Assembly (NCBI GenBank): GCA_964562375.1
Contig: CAZLSW010000013.1
Coordinates: forward strand, 1 to 55,495
Reading direction: 5' to 3'
DNA: 55,495 bases
Source of the DNA: JAJPXC01 sp964562375
GTDB taxonomy: Bacteria > Bacteroidota > Bacteroidia > Bacteroidales > Muribaculaceae
A program made the translations under genes and the position numbers. The notes under the pieces were generated by a model, which was not told the DNA's origin, did not search any database, and was given only the letters and a program-made list of their open reading frames with translations. This document shows, piece after piece, positions 47,327 to 55,495 of the stretch (the first letter of the stretch is position 1; each line of letters begins with the position of its first letter).

Positions 47327-49795
47327 TTACAGTTGGATCTTGGTGGCGGTGTTGCCTTGGCGGCGGATCACCACGGTGCCGTGGGCAGGCGAGATGATGC
47401 GCTGTCCTTGGAGGTTGTAGTACTCAACCGGAGCGTCAACATTCCCTTCGTTGACTACAACATCCTCTACGCCAGAGAGTTCCTCGGTGGTGAGGCGCGA
47501 CAAAAGGGCGTCGCCGCGCAGAGCAAACAGGTTGAGGGCCGACGACTCATAGTCGCCAGTCTCGCCCCACTTCACGTCCACAACGCCACCGGTGGCCAGG
47601 GCGTTACCCTCAGCCGCGGGAAGATCGGTGTTGACGGTGGTCACGACCTTTGCCGAGGCAAGACCATCGGTGAAGTCGATCAGCGACAGGCCGGTGAGGC
47701 CCTCGGAGGTGACCACGGGAGCCGCCAACAGGCAGTGGCCGCAGTACTTGAGGATGCCAGCGTTGGTGGCCGAGCCCTCAACAAGGCCGTCGGGAAGTTT
47801 CGACACAAGCGAGGGAACGCCTGCCGAGGTGCCCTTGTTCAATGACAATTCGATCGGCGACATCAGCTCGGAGGTAATCACGATATTGTCGCTGTTGCGA
47901 GGCGACACGTTGATGCGCCAATCGCCTAGAGTCGACTGATTGTAGGGGTCACCGAAGATCGAGTTGACATTGTTGTGATAGTAGTTAATAGTTTGACCAT
48001 CAACGTATTCGATAATCTCAAGACGGATGCCGGTGGAGGTGGTGTTCTGGTTGCCCATCACCAGGAAACCCTCTTCGAGAGTGCCCGAGAAGGCGATTGA
48101 CTGGCCGAAAAGCGACGTACCCCAGTTGCCGGCATGGTTGATCTTGGTAAGGATCGTGGGATTGCCCGCGGGCAGACCTTCGTCGTCATTTTCCCATTTA
48201 TAAATCTCCACGTTGGCGTCGCCGTCGAGGGGTTGCTCGCCCATGTTGCAGCCGATCAGCACGCCGTCGGCGCTGAAGCAAATCGAGCTCAGAGGCATAA
48301 CAGTGCCCCAGGTACCCTCGGTGCTTACGGTGCGCTGAACCACCTTCTCCTTGGTGTCGTAAATTATTAAGGTGGGCTGGTCTTGGGCGTCAACAGCGAG
48401 GATGTAGGCGTATTGGTTGCGGAAGATGGCGCGGCGTATAGTCTTGCCGGCAAGTTCCTCGATGGGTTCGTCGATGTAAGCCTGGTTGAACTCGAACGAC
48501 TCAGGCATCTCCATGCCCTCAACGTCGGCCAAGGGGTCGTCGTATCCCGTGATACCGCCCTCTACGTAGTTGACGTTCTCGAGGTAAACGGTGGGATAGA
48601 CGGTGGTAGCGGCCTCAACGACGACGGTTGTGGGTTGGTTGGCGTCAGGCTCCTTATAGTCCGGGTGGGAGTAAGAGAGTGTGTAGGTGCCTGGCTCGAG
48701 GTTGTCAAACACGAAAACGCCGTTGTAGAAAAGGTCGGTGACCTTCGTGGCTACCACTTGGCCGTCCTTCGAAAGGGTGACTGTGACGCCATTGAGGGGC
48801 TTATAAACGTCCATGGACGAGGTGTTGGGGTTGTAGTAGTCGTGGGCGAATTTCTTGTGGAGGTCGCGAATCACGCCGTAGATCTCGCCTGTCGACTCCT
48901 TGTCAAACTCGAAGTAGTCGGCCACGCCGCGGGCGTACTGGTAGCCCTCGATACGGCAGGCGTCGAAGTTCATCGCGCGCTGGCGTGAGGGTTGGTAGGT
49001 GTGGAAATAGCCCTCGACAAGGTAGCCGGGAACGCCATGCTTGAGCACACCCAGATAGCCCGTGTAACCGTTGACGGTCGACGAAGAGCCATAGAAGGTG
49101 ATGTCGCCCAATACTCCTTGGCCAACGTCGGCCGAGTTGCGAGCCGTCCACGTGTGATGCTCAATAGCGTGAGCGTAGGGCCAAGCCGCCTGGCACATGT
49201 CCGCTGAGCCTGAGGCGTAGTCGTTGGAGTTGGTGCCGCGGTAGAAGAACGCCAGATAGTTGGTCCTGGGTCCGTCGGTCGAGGCGGCGTTGGAGTGTAC
49301 CGAGATGAACATGTCGAAGTTGTTGATATCGGCCTCCATCGCGATTTCGCTCAGCGAGCGGTTGCACACGTTGGCGTTGTTCGGGTCGTGAGGGTAGGGA
49401 CCGGCCTTGACGTGGCTCATCACCACATTGTTCTCAAGGTCGAGAGCGGCGCCCACACGATAGGGGTTGTCGTTGTCCTGGTTGAGAGTGCGGTCGAAAG
49501 TCAAGCCATAGTCGTCGACCAGGCGGTCGAGCAGGGCGTACATTTTGCGCAGATTGGTATTGGTCTCGTAAAAGCAGGTGGTGTCGGGCGAATTGGCGTA
49601 GGAACCACTCTTGGTACCCGGGTCGAAAGCCTGCACCTTGCCGTCGACTTCTTTCAAGGTCATCATCGGGCGGTCGTTGCTCGTCCATGAGCCGTGACCG
49701 GGATTGAGGTATATGCGCAGGTCCTCAGCGTCCTGCCCGTGGGCCGAGGCAATGCCTATTACCGCCATTGCCGCGATTGCTAATATTTTCTTCAT
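47327..49795 (-). CDS. N-acetylmuramoyl-L-alanine amidase with one C-terminal domain and sorting tail (copy 2)
   Basis: 822 residues. Signal peptide MKKILAIAAMAVIGIASAHG. Amidase_3-like domain: zinc His34 in LNPGHGSW, SLSEIAMEADINNFDMFISV-HSNA, and VEGYFHTYQPSR. A carboxypeptidase-regulatory-like domain follows (GEIYGVIRDLHKKFAHDYYN, FDNLEPGTYTLSYSHPDYK), and a single ~300-residue propeller-like domain (TIRRAIFRNQYAYILAVDAQ ...). The tail VEYYNLQGQRIISPAHGTVV then IRRQGNTATKIQL nearly matches the tail of the leucine-rich repeat protein at 8169. Same order as copy 1 but with one copy of the large domain instead of two. Paired with the propeller gene 21 bases upstream. Confidence 0.88.
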   Translation of the reverse strand: MKKILAIAAMAVIGIASAHGQDAEDLRIYLNPGHGSWTSNDRPMMTLKEVDGKVQAFDPGTKSGSYANSPDTTCFYETNTNLRKMYALLDRLVDDYGLTFDRTLNQDNDNPYRVGAALDLENNVVMSHVKAGPYPHDPNNANVCNRSLSEIAMEADINNFDMFISVHSNAASTDGPRTNYLAFFYRGTNSNDYASGSADMCQAAWPYAHAIEHHTWTARNSADVGQGVLGDITFYGSSSTVNGYTGYLGVLKHGVPGYLVEGYFHTYQPSRQRAMNFDACRIEGYQYARGVADYFEFDKESTGEIYGVIRDLHKKFAHDYYNPNTSSMDVYKPLNGVTVTLSKDGQVVATKVTDLFYNGVFVFDNLEPGTYTLSYSHPDYKEPDANQPTTVVVEAATTVYPTVYLENVNYVEGGITGYDDPLADVEGMEMPESFEFNQAYIDEPIEELAGKTIRRAIFRNQYAYILAVDAQDQPTLIIYDTKEKVVQRTVSTEGTWGTVMPLSSICFSADGVLIGCNMGEQPLDGDANVEIYKWENDDEGLPAGNPTILTKINHAGNWGTSLFGQSIAFSGTLEEGFLVMGNQNTTSTGIRLEIIEYVDGQTINYYHNNVNSIFGDPYNQSTLGDWRINVSPRNSDNIVITSELMSPIELSLNKGTSAGVPSLVSKLPDGLVEGSATNAGILKYCGHCLLAAPVVTSEGLTGLSLIDFTDGLASAKVVTTVNTDLPAAEGNALATGGVVDVKWGETGDYESSALNLFALRGDALLSRLTTEELSGVEDVVVNEGNVDAPVEYYNLQGQRIISPAHGTVVIRRQGNTATKIQL

Positions 49796-49816
49796 AATGG
49801 TAAGGAGCTAAGGGTG

Positions 49817-50722
49817 TTAACGATTTATATTAATAATGTATAGTTCGCCAGCGGGGGTTGAGAAGGCGATTTTGGAGCCATCGGCCGAAGCGGTGGGGAA
49901 CATGGCAATCACCTCTGCAGGGGTGAGGTCCTGGGTGGTGCCGTCCAAGGTTGCGGCGACTACGGTGGAGGCGGTATAGAACTGGCCGTCGTCCTCGTCG
50001 CGCATACCCACGATTGTCGAGTTGTCGATCCAGCGGGGAGCGCGAATCACGCCGATACGCTGGGGGTTACCGCCGTCGATGTCGCATGTCCAGCAACCCA
50101 TCGTGGCCAGGTAGTACACCACCTTGGTGCCGTCGGGGCTTACCGAGGGCCACAGGTAGCTCTGGCCGTGCTTGCCGTTGGGGTTGATAGCAGTGGTTAC
50201 GTCGCCACGGGTTATCATCAATTGACCGCGGTGAATTGAGGCCACGGGCGTTTCCTCAACAGCTTTGTTGTCAAGCGATTGAGCTTTCAGCTGAAGGTGG
50301 TCGACAGCCATCACTTGGTTGCCTCGCACGGCCATGCCGCCCAATTCGCGTGACGGAGCAACCAATTGCTTGGTGGACAGCGTCATTGGCTCAACGGCCT
50401 GGATGGAGGTAAAGCGACGGTGACGCTCGTTAACGGTGCTCTGGCGGTAGATCACGGTGCCGTTGTCGGCGATTTTCAAGTCGAGAATCGAGCCGTTGTT
50501 GGTCAATGTCTTCATCTGGCCGTCCTCCAGCGAGAGGTAGCGCAGGGTGCGGTCGGTGTTGGTGGAAATGACCACCGACTTGCCGTCAGGGGCCATAACG
50601 GCCTGATCCACTGAGATTTCGGCCGGTATAGCCACCTTCTCGATTGAACCAACCGACAACACTTGGCCTGTAGCCGCGAATGCCATCGCGAGCATCAATG
50701 CCGTAATGTTGAAATGTTTCAT
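49817..50722 (-). CDS. Secreted beta-propeller (TolB/PD40-like) protein, copy 2
   Basis: 301 residues. Signal peptide MKHFNITALMLAMAFAATGQ. Blades resemble copy 1: VDQAVMAPDGKSVVISTN, YLWPSVSPDGTKVVYYLATM, MFPTASADGSKIAFSTPAGE, ending LYIININR. Aligned by eye it shares the motif order SIHRGQLMITRGDVTTAINP and GQSYLWPSVSPDGT with copy 1. First gene of the second module; the amidase follows 21 bases later. Confidence 0.82.
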   Translation of the reverse strand: MKHFNITALMLAMAFAATGQVLSVGSIEKVAIPAEISVDQAVMAPDGKSVVISTNTDRTLRYLSLEDGQMKTLTNNGSILDLKIADNGTVIYRQSTVNERHRRFTSIQAVEPMTLSTKQLVAPSRELGGMAVRGNQVMAVDHLQLKAQSLDNKAVEETPVASIHRGQLMITRGDVTTAINPNGKHGQSYLWPSVSPDGTKVVYYLATMGCWTCDIDGGNPQRIGVIRAPRWIDNSTIVGMRDEDDGQFYTASTVVAATLDGTTQDLTPAEVIAMFPTASADGSKIAFSTPAGELYIININR

Positions 50723-50908
50723 AAGCAGGGTGTTTTAGATGGTTTTTATTTATAGTGTTTTATTGATTTTTCAGCGCTTTACATCAGGGCATTTGGGGTA
50801 GATGCGGGATGCTGTTTCATGGATTATCGTGTAAAGTTACGCAACCTTTTCCACATATTTTACTTTAGTGTCCCTTTTTCAGAATTTTTAACTCGCCCTT
50901 CCCTTCAC
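50723..50908. other. Spacer upstream of module copy 2
   Basis: AT-rich. A possible -7-like TAACTTTAC on the minus strand (about 50835) departs from consensus in the last two bases. No other feature recognised. Confidence 0.4.
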
Positions 50909-51056
50909 TTAAGTAGGAAGTCCCGCCGTGCCGGCGGGAGAGAAAGATAGTGTCGGGCCGAGACGGCCCGACGTCCTACTTGAGTGTCGGGCCGACACGG
51001 CCCGACTTCCTACTTGATTGTCGGGCCGGCACGGCCCGACTTCCTGCCTAACACCC
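50909..51056. repeat. REP cluster 5
   Basis: One hairpin of type B in forward direction (AAGTAGGAAGTCCCGCCGTG..), then three A-type hairpins in inverted direction (loops AGA, ACA, GCA), ending ACTTCCTGCCTAACACC at the hisB stop codon. Confidence 0.9.
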
Positions 51057-52213
51057 TAAAGGGTGCCTTTGGTGGAGGGGAGGGTGAAATGCTCGGGGTC
51101 GCGGCGGATGGCGCGGCGGATGGCGCGGGCTAGGCCCTTGAAGATGGCTTCGAGCTTGTGGTGCTCGTTGTCGCCTTTGGCACTGATATACAGGTTGATA
51201 CGAGCAGCGTCGGAGAGGCTTTTGAAGAAATGGTAAATCATCTCGGTGGGGAAGCCGCCGATGGCCTCACGGTGCCAGTCGGCTTCCATCACGAGCCAGG
51301 GGCGGCCGCCGAAGTCGATGGCGACGGTGGCCAGACAGTCGTCCATGGGCAGCACGAATCCGTAACGCTCGATGCCTCGCTTGTCGCCCAGGGCGCGCCC
51401 CAGGGCCTCACCGAGCGTGAGGGCCGTGTCCTCGATCGTGTGGTGATGGTCGATGTGGAGGTCGCCGTGGGCGTGGACGGTGAGGTCGATTTGGCCGTGG
51501 CGCCCGATTTGCTCGAGCATATGGTCGAGCATGCCGATGCCGGTGGATATGTCGCAACGTCCTGAGCCATCGAGATTTACCGAGACTTCGATGTCGGTTT
51601 CAGCAGTATTGCGGCGCACTGTGGCTTGCCGCACGCCTCCTTGAATCAGGGCCAAAGCCTCCCACCAGTCGGGGGTAACCATTTTCACCGTCTCCGCAAG
51701 GCCTTTGTCAGCTATTTCAGCGCGTAATTCGGGAGTATCCTCGGCAAGCACAATAGCCTGCGCGCCAAGGTTTTTGGCGAGTTGAGCGTCGGTCAGGCGG
51801 TCGCCGATTACCCATGATGTCGCGAGGTCGTAATCGCCTGAAGTATAGGTGCCTAGCAGGCCCAACGCGGGCTTGCGCGTGGGAGCGTTGTCCTCGGGGA
51901 AGGAGCGGTCGATGAGAATGTCGTCAAATTCCACCCCCTCGCCGCGCAACGTGTTGAGCATCAAGTTGTGAGGGCCCCAAAATGTATCCTCGGGAAACGA
52001 TGCAGTGCCCAGGCCGTCCTGATTGGTCACCATCACCAGCTCGTGCGGCAGTACGCGCCGTAGGTGACGCAACGCCGAAATAGCCCCTGGCACAAATTGC
52101 AATTTCTCAAAGCTATCTACCTGATAATCAACGGGTGGCTCGACGATTATGGTACCGTCGCGGTCGACGAAAAGAGCCACTTTCTTGACCTCGCTTTTAA
52201 CGTTACTTTCCAT
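51056..52213 (-). CDS. hisB: Bifunctional histidinol-phosphatase / imidazoleglycerol-phosphate dehydratase
   Basis: 385 residues. N-terminal HAD phosphatase domain (KVALFVDRDGTIIVEPP, VMVTNQDGLGTASFP) removes phosphate from histidinol-phosphate; the C-terminal dehydratase domain has the metal-binding motifs HIDHHHTIEDTALTLGEALG, DDCLATVAIDFGG and DNEHHKLEAIFKGLARAI. Both halves look complete. It overlaps the end of hisC by 11 bases and shares its promoter. Last gene of the pair; no other his gene is in the window. Confidence 0.96.
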   Translation of the reverse strand: MESNVKSEVKKVALFVDRDGTIIVEPPVDYQVDSFEKLQFVPGAISALRHLRRVLPHELVMVTNQDGLGTASFPEDTFWGPHNLMLNTLRGEGVEFDDILIDRSFPEDNAPTRKPALGLLGTYTSGDYDLATSWVIGDRLTDAQLAKNLGAQAIVLAEDTPELRAEIADKGLAETVKMVTPDWWEALALIQGGVRQATVRRNTAETDIEVSVNLDGSGRCDISTGIGMLDHMLEQIGRHGQIDLTVHAHGDLHIDHHHTIEDTALTLGEALGRALGDKRGIERYGFVLPMDDCLATVAIDFGGRPWLVMEADWHREAIGGFPTEMIYHFFKSLSDAARINLYISAKGDNEHHKLEAIFKGLARAIRRAIRRDPEHFTLPSTKGTL

Positions 52214-53255
52214 AAGCTTTTAAGGTGTTGATTAACAGGTCGTTCTCTTCATCGGTGCCGATGGTTACGCGCAAGCAGCCGTTGCAAAGATGCACTGTGT
52301 TGCGGTTGCGCACGACGATGCCGTCCTCCATCGACAGGTGACGGTAAATGGCGTTGGCATCGGTCACTTCGATGAGCAGGAAGTTGGCATCCGATGGGTA
52401 TATCTTCTTGACAATAGGCAACTTAGCTAGCTCCACGGCCATAGCGTCGCGGGCTTCGACAATTTCTCGGGCTATTCGGGCTACAGTATCGGCCCGGTCG
52501 AGCACGCTCTCGGCTTCGTGTCGCGTCAACATGGAGATGTTGTAGGGGTATTTTACCTTGTTGAATAGGTCCACAATCTCGCGGGAGGCGAACGCCATTC
52601 CAAGACGAATGCCAGCATGACCCCAAGCCTTTGAGAACGTGCGCATTACGATAACGTTGGGCTGACGGTTCACGATATCCAGAGTGGCTCCGCAAAAGTC
52701 GCCATAGGCCTGGTCGATCACCACAATCCCGGGGAAACGGTCGCAAATCTCCTCGATTACATCCTCGGGGATACAATTGCCAGTGGGGTTGTTGGGCGAG
52801 CACAGGAAAATGGCCTTAGTGCGGTCATCGCAAGCGGCGAGAATCGCCTCGGGGTCGAGGCTGAAATCGGCTCGCAGTGACACCGCGCGGTACTCGATGT
52901 CGTTGATGTCGGCGCACACGCCGTACATGCCGTAGCTGGGATCCATAGCCACCACGTTGTCCATCCCCGGACGGCAGAACACCCTGTAAACCATGTCGAT
53001 ACACTCGTCGCTTCCCACGCCGAGGAACACGCGGTGAGGATCGTCGAACCCGTAGACTCGGCAGATTCGCTCCTTAAGGTCGAGGTTGAGCGGATCGGGA
53101 TAACGGTTGTAGGGGGTGATGCGGGCGTTTTCGTTGGCGTCAAGCATGGCCCGCGCTGTGCCTTTGAACTCGTCTCGGGCGCAGGAATACGGCTTGAGGG
53201 CCAGAATATTGGGGCGCACGAGGCGGTGGAGCTGAAACTGTGGATTCATTTTCAT
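52203..53255 (-). CDS. hisC: Histidinol-phosphate aminotransferase
   Basis: About 350 residues from MKMNPQFQLHRLVRPNILAL (second Met at 53249 equally possible). PLP-dependent fold type I enzyme converting imidazole-acetol phosphate to histidinol phosphate. Motifs: FLGVGSDECIDMVYRVFCRP, LCSPNNPTGN, VVIDQAYGDF, the PLP lysine in RTFSKAWGHAGIRLG, and the C-terminal LRVTIGTDEENDLLI. Overlaps hisB. Divergent from the phosphodiesterase gene with a promoter region of about 75 bases. Confidence 0.95.
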   Translation of the reverse strand: MKMNPQFQLHRLVRPNILALKPYSCARDEFKGTARAMLDANENARITPYNRYPDPLNLDLKERICRVYGFDDPHRVFLGVGSDECIDMVYRVFCRPGMDNVVAMDPSYGMYGVCADINDIEYRAVSLRADFSLDPEAILAACDDRTKAIFLCSPNNPTGNCIPEDVIEEICDRFPGIVVIDQAYGDFCGATLDIVNRQPNVIVMRTFSKAWGHAGIRLGMAFASREIVDLFNKVKYPYNISMLTRHEAESVLDRADTVARIAREIVEARDAMAVELAKLPIVKKIYPSDANFLLIEVTDANAIYRHLSMEDGIVVRNRNTVHLCNGCLRVTIGTDEENDLLINTLKAYGK

Positions 53256-53278
53256 CAACAATAAGTACCTATTCGGCC

Positions 53279-53309
53279 GCGAAGTTAACAAAAATTTCGC
53301 TATCTTCGC
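53279..53309. promoter_or_regulatory. Divergent candidate -7 boxes for hisC and the phosphodiesterase
   Basis: Minus strand TAACTTCGC at 53279-53287 (for hisC) and plus strand TATCTTCGC at 53301-53309 (for the gene starting 53330) both approximate TAnnTTTGC. The two transcripts would start within about 30 bases of each other. Confidence 0.45.
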
Positions 53310-53329
53310 GGATAATAACCCAAAACACC

Positions 53330-55366
53330 ATGAAACGAACACTACTTACAGCCCTTATCGCCCTGAGCGCTGCGACAAGCGCATGGGCCTGGAAGCCGAT
53401 ATTCGTGGGCCATCGCGGCTCCTATCGGGGAGTGATTAACACCGAAGAGGCGTTCCGCAACGGTGCCGAGTTTTACAAATACGACGGTCTGGAATGTGAC
53501 GTGCGCGTCACCAAGGACGGCTATTATGTGATCAGCCATGACGAGACCACAGCCGCACTGTGTGAAACGTCGCTTACCATCGCCGACGCCACCCTGGAGG
53601 AGCTAAAGGCCCTCACCCTTACCCAAACTCGCAGCGGAGTCACCTATACGGGCAAGATATGCACCGTAGACGAATATCTCGACATCTGCGTGGAGTACGG
53701 GGTGTTCCCAATGATCGAATTGAAGTGGACCACCGGCATCAACTCCAACGACATGAGCAACTTCGCCGGCCTATACCAGCTGGTAGTTGACCACGGCCTG
53801 GAGGACAAGGCCATATTCTTGACCTCGATGGTAGCCTCGCTTCGCCATATCCGCGCCAACTATCCCAACGCCAAGTGCCAGTACCTGTTGTCGTCGGACA
53901 GCGACACGAAATTGCAGACGTGTATCGACAACGACTTCAACCCCAGCTTCCAGGCAAGCTCGTTGACCGAGGAGATCGCCTTGCGCTATCGTCAAGCCGG
54001 CCTTGAGGTGGCAGTGTGGACCGTCAACTCCGAGGCCAACTACAAGCTGTACGGCGGGATGGGCGCATTCATGATGACGTGCGACTACCTGCGACCCTAC
54101 GACATGCCCGAGCTCGACGAGCCTACGCTACCCGACCCGGCTCCCGACCCTGTGGCCCTCGAGGGCTCAGTATTATGGACACGCTCCACCGTGCAGGACA
54201 ACCTGCCAGCCAACTATCCCGACAAGGGCGGCGACACCTACACCACAGGCGAGATGGCCGCGGTGGTCGACGGAGTGTTCTACGTGAGCGACTACGGCAC
54301 CCGCTCGATTCTCCTCTTCGACGAGGAGTGCGTGGAACCGGTGGTGATACCGCAGAGCGACACCGAGTTTGGTGGCACCGTGATGCACGGTATCTGCACC
54401 GACGACGCCCAAAACCTGATTCTTCGCTACGAGGAATCGATTAACGCCACGCCTAGCAAGGTGAGGCTGTTCAAGTACGGGTCGAGCGTGCCCGTAGAGG
54501 TGGAGTTTCAGCTCACCTGCAGCGGTGGCAATCATTTCGTGTCGGCCTGCGGCGACGTGTTTTCGGAGGAGGGGGGCTACATCTACTTTCTGCCCAACCG
54601 CTCCTACACGGTAGCCCGCGTGCATATCGCCAACGGCGCGTTGGTTGACGTTCAGGAGTACACGGTGTCGATTGCCGGATCTACAGCGTCGTGGATAATG
54701 CCCATGGAGAGCCCCGACAAATTTATATATATGGTGCGCAGCGACGGCTACTACTTGTGGGACGGAGAGGACAAGGGCGCCTACTTCACCTCGTCGACCT
54801 CGACTACGCAGCCCTCGCGCAACTCCTCCTGCGGCGGTGCCTACCTGTCGATCGGCGGGCATGAGATCCTGTGCCATCCCAGCGGCAGCAACTATAACGG
54901 TGGCTTCGCCGTGCGCGACATCACCGGTGGCAACACTCCCCTGCTCACATTCGATCCGCTGGGGACGACCGGCTACACCGCCAACGCCTCGACTGGCACG
55001 TTCATGAAGCCCGTAAAGATGGCCGACGATTATTATTACCTTTATAATTACACGATGGGCCACGGCTACGGCCTCTATGAGATCAAGGCTGAGGGGGCGG
55101 TGTTGCCCAGCTCAGGCATCGTGGCTCCCGCTTCGGCTGAGAAAGCCGCGCTGAACGTGTTTCCCAACCCCGCGCACGACGTGGCCGCTATCAGCTCAAG
55201 CAAGCCTCTGGGAACGGTGAGATTGCACACGCTCGACGGTCGATTGGTGGGCACCTTCGATTTTGGCGAGACAACCCTTGGTAAGCTCGACTTGTCGCGG
55301 ATTGCCCCCGGATTGTTGCTGGCTACCACTGAGGATGGCCGTACAACCCGGCTGATTAAGCGATAA
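53330..55366 (+). CDS. Secreted glycerophosphodiester phosphodiesterase with C-terminal sorting domain
   Basis: 678 residues from MKRTLLTALIALSAATSAWA (signal peptide). GDPD domain to about residue 270: catalytic His-Arg in VGHRGSYRG, LECDVRVTKDGYYVISHDE (metal acids and second His), MIELKW and the final VAVWTVNSEANY. The next ~330 residues form a beta-propeller-like region (GVFYVSDYGTRSILLF, GGYIYFLPNRSYTVARVHIA), ending with a T9SS type A sorting domain (LNVFPNPAHDVAAISS, VRLHTLDGRLVGTFDFG, TTRLIKR). It hydrolyses glycerophosphodiesters, probably at the cell surface. The ATG at 53330 is chosen because the signal starts there; an upstream ATG reads through hisC control DNA. Confidence 0.92.
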   Translation: MKRTLLTALIALSAATSAWAWKPIFVGHRGSYRGVINTEEAFRNGAEFYKYDGLECDVRVTKDGYYVISHDETTAALCETSLTIADATLEELKALTLTQTRSGVTYTGKICTVDEYLDICVEYGVFPMIELKWTTGINSNDMSNFAGLYQLVVDHGLEDKAIFLTSMVASLRHIRANYPNAKCQYLLSSDSDTKLQTCIDNDFNPSFQASSLTEEIALRYRQAGLEVAVWTVNSEANYKLYGGMGAFMMTCDYLRPYDMPELDEPTLPDPAPDPVALEGSVLWTRSTVQDNLPANYPDKGGDTYTTGEMAAVVDGVFYVSDYGTRSILLFDEECVEPVVIPQSDTEFGGTVMHGICTDDAQNLILRYEESINATPSKVRLFKYGSSVPVEVEFQLTCSGGNHFVSACGDVFSEEGGYIYFLPNRSYTVARVHIANGALVDVQEYTVSIAGSTASWIMPMESPDKFIYMVRSDGYYLWDGEDKGAYFTSSTSTTQPSRNSSCGGAYLSIGGHEILCHPSGSNYNGGFAVRDITGGNTPLLTFDPLGTTGYTANASTGTFMKPVKMADDYYYLYNYTMGHGYGLYEIKAEGAVLPSSGIVAPASAEKAALNVFPNPAHDVAAISSSKPLGTVRLHTLDGRLVGTFDFGETTLGKLDLSRIAPGLLLATTEDGRTTRLIKR

Positions 55367-55373
55367 AGGCCTC

Positions 55374-55420
55374 CGCCCAGCCACCCCGGTCGGCGCAAGG
55401 TCGCGGGTGCTGGGCGTTTT
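55374..55420 (+). terminator. Terminator after the phosphodiesterase gene
   Basis: Stem CGCCCAGC.ACCC with GGGTGCTGGGCG (one bulged base), then TTTTG. Confidence 0.7.
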
Positions 55421-55421
55421 G

Positions 55422-55495
55422 TAGGATGTCGAAAAATAGTTAACTTTCCTCTAAAAAGTACAGGCTGCCCAAATTTTGTGCCTGACCCAATTAAG
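55422..55495. other. Window end without recognised gene
   Basis: Starts GTAGGATGTCG, like the head of the REP family, but no hairpin follows. The rest is AT-rich with no supported feature. Confidence 0.4.

Noticed and set aside
1..55495. tRNA or rRNA genes and riboswitches
   Set aside because: No cloverleaf-like or rRNA-like segment, and no recognised riboswitch core, was found on either strand by eye; a covariance-model scan could still find small RNAs.

Overview
The window looks like a chromosomal contig piece from a Bacteroidales gut-type bacterium, most likely a Muribaculaceae/Prevotella-like lineage; this is inferred from gene content, since no rRNA or marker tree can be read here. Supporting signs are the Bacteroidetes -7 promoter box (TAnnTTTGC) upstream of many genes, near absence of Shine-Dalgarno sites, many large secreted proteins ending in a T9SS-type A or related short C-terminal sorting domain, DUF5063, and a Bacteroidetes-type glycogen cluster. 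A run of 100 Ns at 5121-5220 is an assembly gap inside a repeat.

Layout: 35-8039 holds housekeeping genes on the minus strand (rlmN; the yicC-gmk-nadD-DUF5063 operon) plus an apparently frameshifted C10 cysteine protease on the plus strand. 8169-20180 holds secreted proteins (leucine-rich repeat protein translationally coupled to a subtilisin-like protease, a beta-rich repeat protein, an endonuclease I family nuclease, a TPR protein) and one unknown cytoplasmic protein. 20513-26385 holds a TrpB2-type tryptophan synthase beta chain and a 1420-residue surface protein. 27084-32446 is a plus-strand run ruvB - flippase - DUF389 membrane protein - glycosyltransferase. 32455-36338 holds a YafQ-type toxin-antitoxin pair, an Eis-like acetyltransferase and a YtrA-like GntR/ABC operon with a visible candidate operator. 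36858-41706 is a glycogen cluster (debranching enzyme, glycosyltransferase, GH57 protein). folB follows. 42386-50722 is a two-gene module (beta-propeller lipid-free secreted protein + N-acetylmuramoyl-L-alanine amidase with large C-terminal domains) present twice in tandem. 51056-53255 is hisC-hisB and 53330-55366 a secreted glycerophosphodiester phosphodiesterase.

The most unusual content is the repeat landscape. (1) A 521-bp element (1310-1830) has about 160-bp inverted arms made of CGGCTTGCCG hairpins, a core carrying the remains of an IS200/Y1-type transposase, and a flanking 9-bp direct repeat: it looks like a dead REP/RAYT-type unit. (2) A second, distinct REP family (9-bp stem, 3-nt loop, AGGAAGT/AGGATGT head) occurs in five intergenic clusters, each touching a stop codon, and once in-frame inside the subtilisin gene; its stem variants show compensatory base changes. 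(3) Short stop-rich repeats start exactly at the stop codons of rlmN and yicC. (4) Other palindromes and 7/8-nt tandem arrays flank several genes. No CRISPR, tRNA, rRNA, phage or intact insertion sequence was seen.
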